A stretch of DNA of 7,927 bases from an uncultured Cytophagaceae bacterium. Its GTDB lineage: Bacteria > Bacteroidota > Bacteroidia > Cytophagales > Microscillaceae. The translations under genes were made by a program, and so were the position numbers. Where the stretch lies: NCBI GenBank assembly GCA_937899305.1, contig CALDJV010000679.1, positions 1-7,927 on the forward strand, read 5' to 3'. Positions within the stretch are counted from its first letter, which is position 1. Each line of letters starts with the position of its first letter. The notes under the pieces are model-generated. The model was not told where the DNA came from. It saw nothing but the letters and a program-made list of their open reading frames with translations, and did not search any database. Positions 6,896 to 7,927 of the stretch are shown in pieces.

Positions 6896-6901
6896 AGGAG
6901 G
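6896..6901 (+). promoter_or_regulatory. Strong Shine-Dalgarno site for the caspase-like gene
   Basis: AGGAGG lies 7 nt before the ATG at 6909, an ideal placement. No gene upstream in this window has such a site, and Bacteroidota generally rely little on Shine-Dalgarno pairing. It decides the start at 6909 over the in-frame ATG at 6786. Confidence 0.8.
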
Positions 6902-6908
6902 AATTGTT

Positions 6909-7838
6909 ATGAATAAATACGCACAAAAAATACCCGCAATACTACTTGTATTGTTTTTCGTGGCGCTGGTGGCTCCTACCCAGGCCCAAAGAAAGAAGAA
7001 AAAAAAACGCAAGGTAAAAACCATTGAGGTAAACACCCCCAAGGTAACCTTGGATATGAGCTATCGCGACAAGGAAGAAGTGAGCGAGATGGACTTTGAG
7101 TTTGATGCAGAGGCCAAAAACTATATGTTGATGATCGCCTGTGACAACTACAAATACTGGCGTCCGCTTAATAACCCAGTCAAAGATGCTCAGGATGTAA
7201 AGAAAGTACTGATTAAAAAGTACGGCTTTACCCAGGAAAATGTATTTGAGCTCATGAACAATGAGGTGACACCCGCCAAGGTAGAACAAGCGTTTGACAA
7301 ATTGGTAGATGTAGGTACCAATCGCGACAACTTGATCATCTATTACTCGGGCCACGGCTACTATGATAAAAAGTACGACGAGGGATTTTGGGTTCCGGTA
7401 GATGGCCGTACTACCGACAAAAGTAGCTACATTCGCAATACTGACATTGTAAAATACCTCAAAGCCCTCAAATTCAAGCATGTCTTTCTTATCATTGATG
7501 CTTGTTTCTCTGGTTCTTTGTTTTCTCAGGGGCACCGAGGCTATGTAGATAAGGTAGAAGCGCTCAAGTCTCGTTGGGGGTTTACTTCAGGTAGTCTGGA
7601 GTTTGTATCAGACGGAAAAAAAGGCGAAAACAGCCCGTTTGCCAAGCAATTGCTAGATTTTTTGAAAGGCAATGTGCAAGACAAATTCCCAGTTTCGCAG
7701 CTCATCCAGTCCGTCAAAGTAGCCGTAGCCAACAATACCAAACAGTTGCCAGTAGGCAAACCCATTCAAAACGTGGGAGATGCCGGGGGAGAATTTATTT
7801 TTTATAATCGACAAGGCACTAACCATAAGGATAAGTAG
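6909..7838 (+). CDS. Secreted caspase-like (C14 family) cysteine peptidase
   Basis: The 309-residue protein starts at 6909, where AGGAGG is well placed and a signal peptide begins (MNKYAQK, hydrophobic core 8-22, cleavage near TQA-Q). The mature N-terminus is strikingly basic (RKKKKKRK, 28-35), then comes an acidic linker (56-68). The peptidase domain covers about 70-300: NYMLMIACDNY at the first strand, LNNPVKDAQDV, then YYSGHG with the likely catalytic His149, and LIIDACFSG with the likely nucleophile Cys199. The closing SGSLEFVSDG...NSPFAKQLLDFL block is typical of bacterial caspase-like/metacaspase-type proteins. Both catalytic residues are present, so activity is plausible; relatives often cleave after basic residues, though the specificity here is not readable. 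No C-terminal domain is fused. An A9 run (6999-7007) encodes the lysine patch. A terminator follows, ending the transcript. Confidence 0.93.
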   Translation: MNKYAQKIPAILLVLFFVALVAPTQAQRKKKKKRKVKTIEVNTPKVTLDMSYRDKEEVSEMDFEFDAEAKNYMLMIACDNYKYWRPLNNPVKDAQDVKKVLIKKYGFTQENVFELMNNEVTPAKVEQAFDKLVDVGTNRDNLIIYYSGHGYYDKKYDEGFWVPVDGRTTDKSSYIRNTDIVKYLKALKFKHVFLIIDACFSGSLFSQGHRGYVDKVEALKSRWGFTSGSLEFVSDGKKGENSPFAKQLLDFLKGNVQDKFPVSQLIQSVKVAVANNTKQLPVGKPIQNVGDAGGEFIFYNRQGTNHKDK

Positions 7839-7865
7839 CCGTTAAGCACACCATTTTTTAAATTG

Positions 7866-7894
7866 AAACACCACAAATATTCGTGGTGTTTTTT
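7866..7894 (+). terminator. Intrinsic terminator after the caspase-like gene
   Basis: AAACACCAC (7866-7874) and GTGGTGTTT (7883-7891) form a 9-bp stem with an 8-nt loop, and the 3' arm runs into TTTTTT (7889-7894). It sits 27 bp after the stop codon and should end transcription of the caspase-like gene. The reverse orientation has only a weak T stretch. Confidence 0.88.
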
Positions 7895-7927
7895 GTTTCA
7901 AACATTCCGTTATTTTGTCTTAGATCC

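Larger units (their letters stand above)
6416..6908. other. Repeat-rich intergenic region upstream of the caspase-like gene
   Basis: This 493-bp gap holds two tandem copies of a composite repeat, one of them interrupted by a 122-bp inverted-repeat element, followed by a short AT-rich leader (6848-6895). No protein gene is supported. The frame open from 6786 reads through repeat sequence and is best explained as accidental 5' extension of the caspase-like gene. No obvious intrinsic terminator follows the CHASE2 gene, and I could not place a confident promoter for the caspase-like gene; it presumably lies within or just after the repeats. Confidence 0.8.

Noticed and set aside
6942..7535. 197-codon open frame on the minus strand opposite the caspase-like gene
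   Set aside because: It is fully antisense to a gene with clear catalytic motifs, its translation shows no recognisable domain, and it has no ribosome binding site or independent support.

Overview
The window looks like a Bacteroidota chromosome segment, most likely an environmental or marine Cytophagales-type organism. The clues are moderate to low GC with AT-rich start regions, signal peptides ending in A-Q, a PKD lipoprotein, short intergenic hairpins, and heptameric GGACTAT-type intergenic repeats. Microscilla marina is a guess from general impression only. All six convincing genes are on the + strand and all encode exported or membrane proteins.

Layout: 1-388 is AT-rich with no convincing gene. 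Then come a membrane protein with an N-terminal beta-sandwich-like domain (389-1249), a PKD lipoprotein whose remainder reads as seven propeller-like repeats (1271-2674), and two divergent tandem paralogues of unknown exported proteins (2713-3681 and 3831-4817), separated by a 14-bp-stem palindrome. A CHASE2 receptor-like protein follows (4940-6415); it has one N-terminal and about three C-terminal membrane segments but no recognisable output domain. A 493-bp repeat-rich gap comes next, then an exported caspase-like (C14) cysteine peptidase with an intact His/Cys dyad (6909-7838) and a clear intrinsic terminator (7866-7894).

The repeat-rich gap is the most informative non-coding part. Two tandem copies of a composite repeat each end in a block of four heptamers. 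The first copy is interrupted by a 122-bp element with perfect 16-bp terminal inverted repeats, three internal hairpins and a 12-bp direct repeat on each side. Removing the element plus one 12-bp repeat restores a heptamer block of exactly the same length and phase as the uninterrupted copy. This is internal evidence for a MITE-like insertion with a 12-bp target duplication.

Working hypothesis (inference): the genes form an envelope-associated module in which a CHASE2 sensor lacking its own output domain, a surface lipoprotein, two related periplasmic proteins and a secreted caspase-like protease act together. Short gaps of 21 and 38 bp support co-transcription of the first three genes. Linkage of the caspase gene to the others rests only on proximity, shared strand and the CHASE2/caspase pairing, because 493 bp of repeats separates it from its neighbour.
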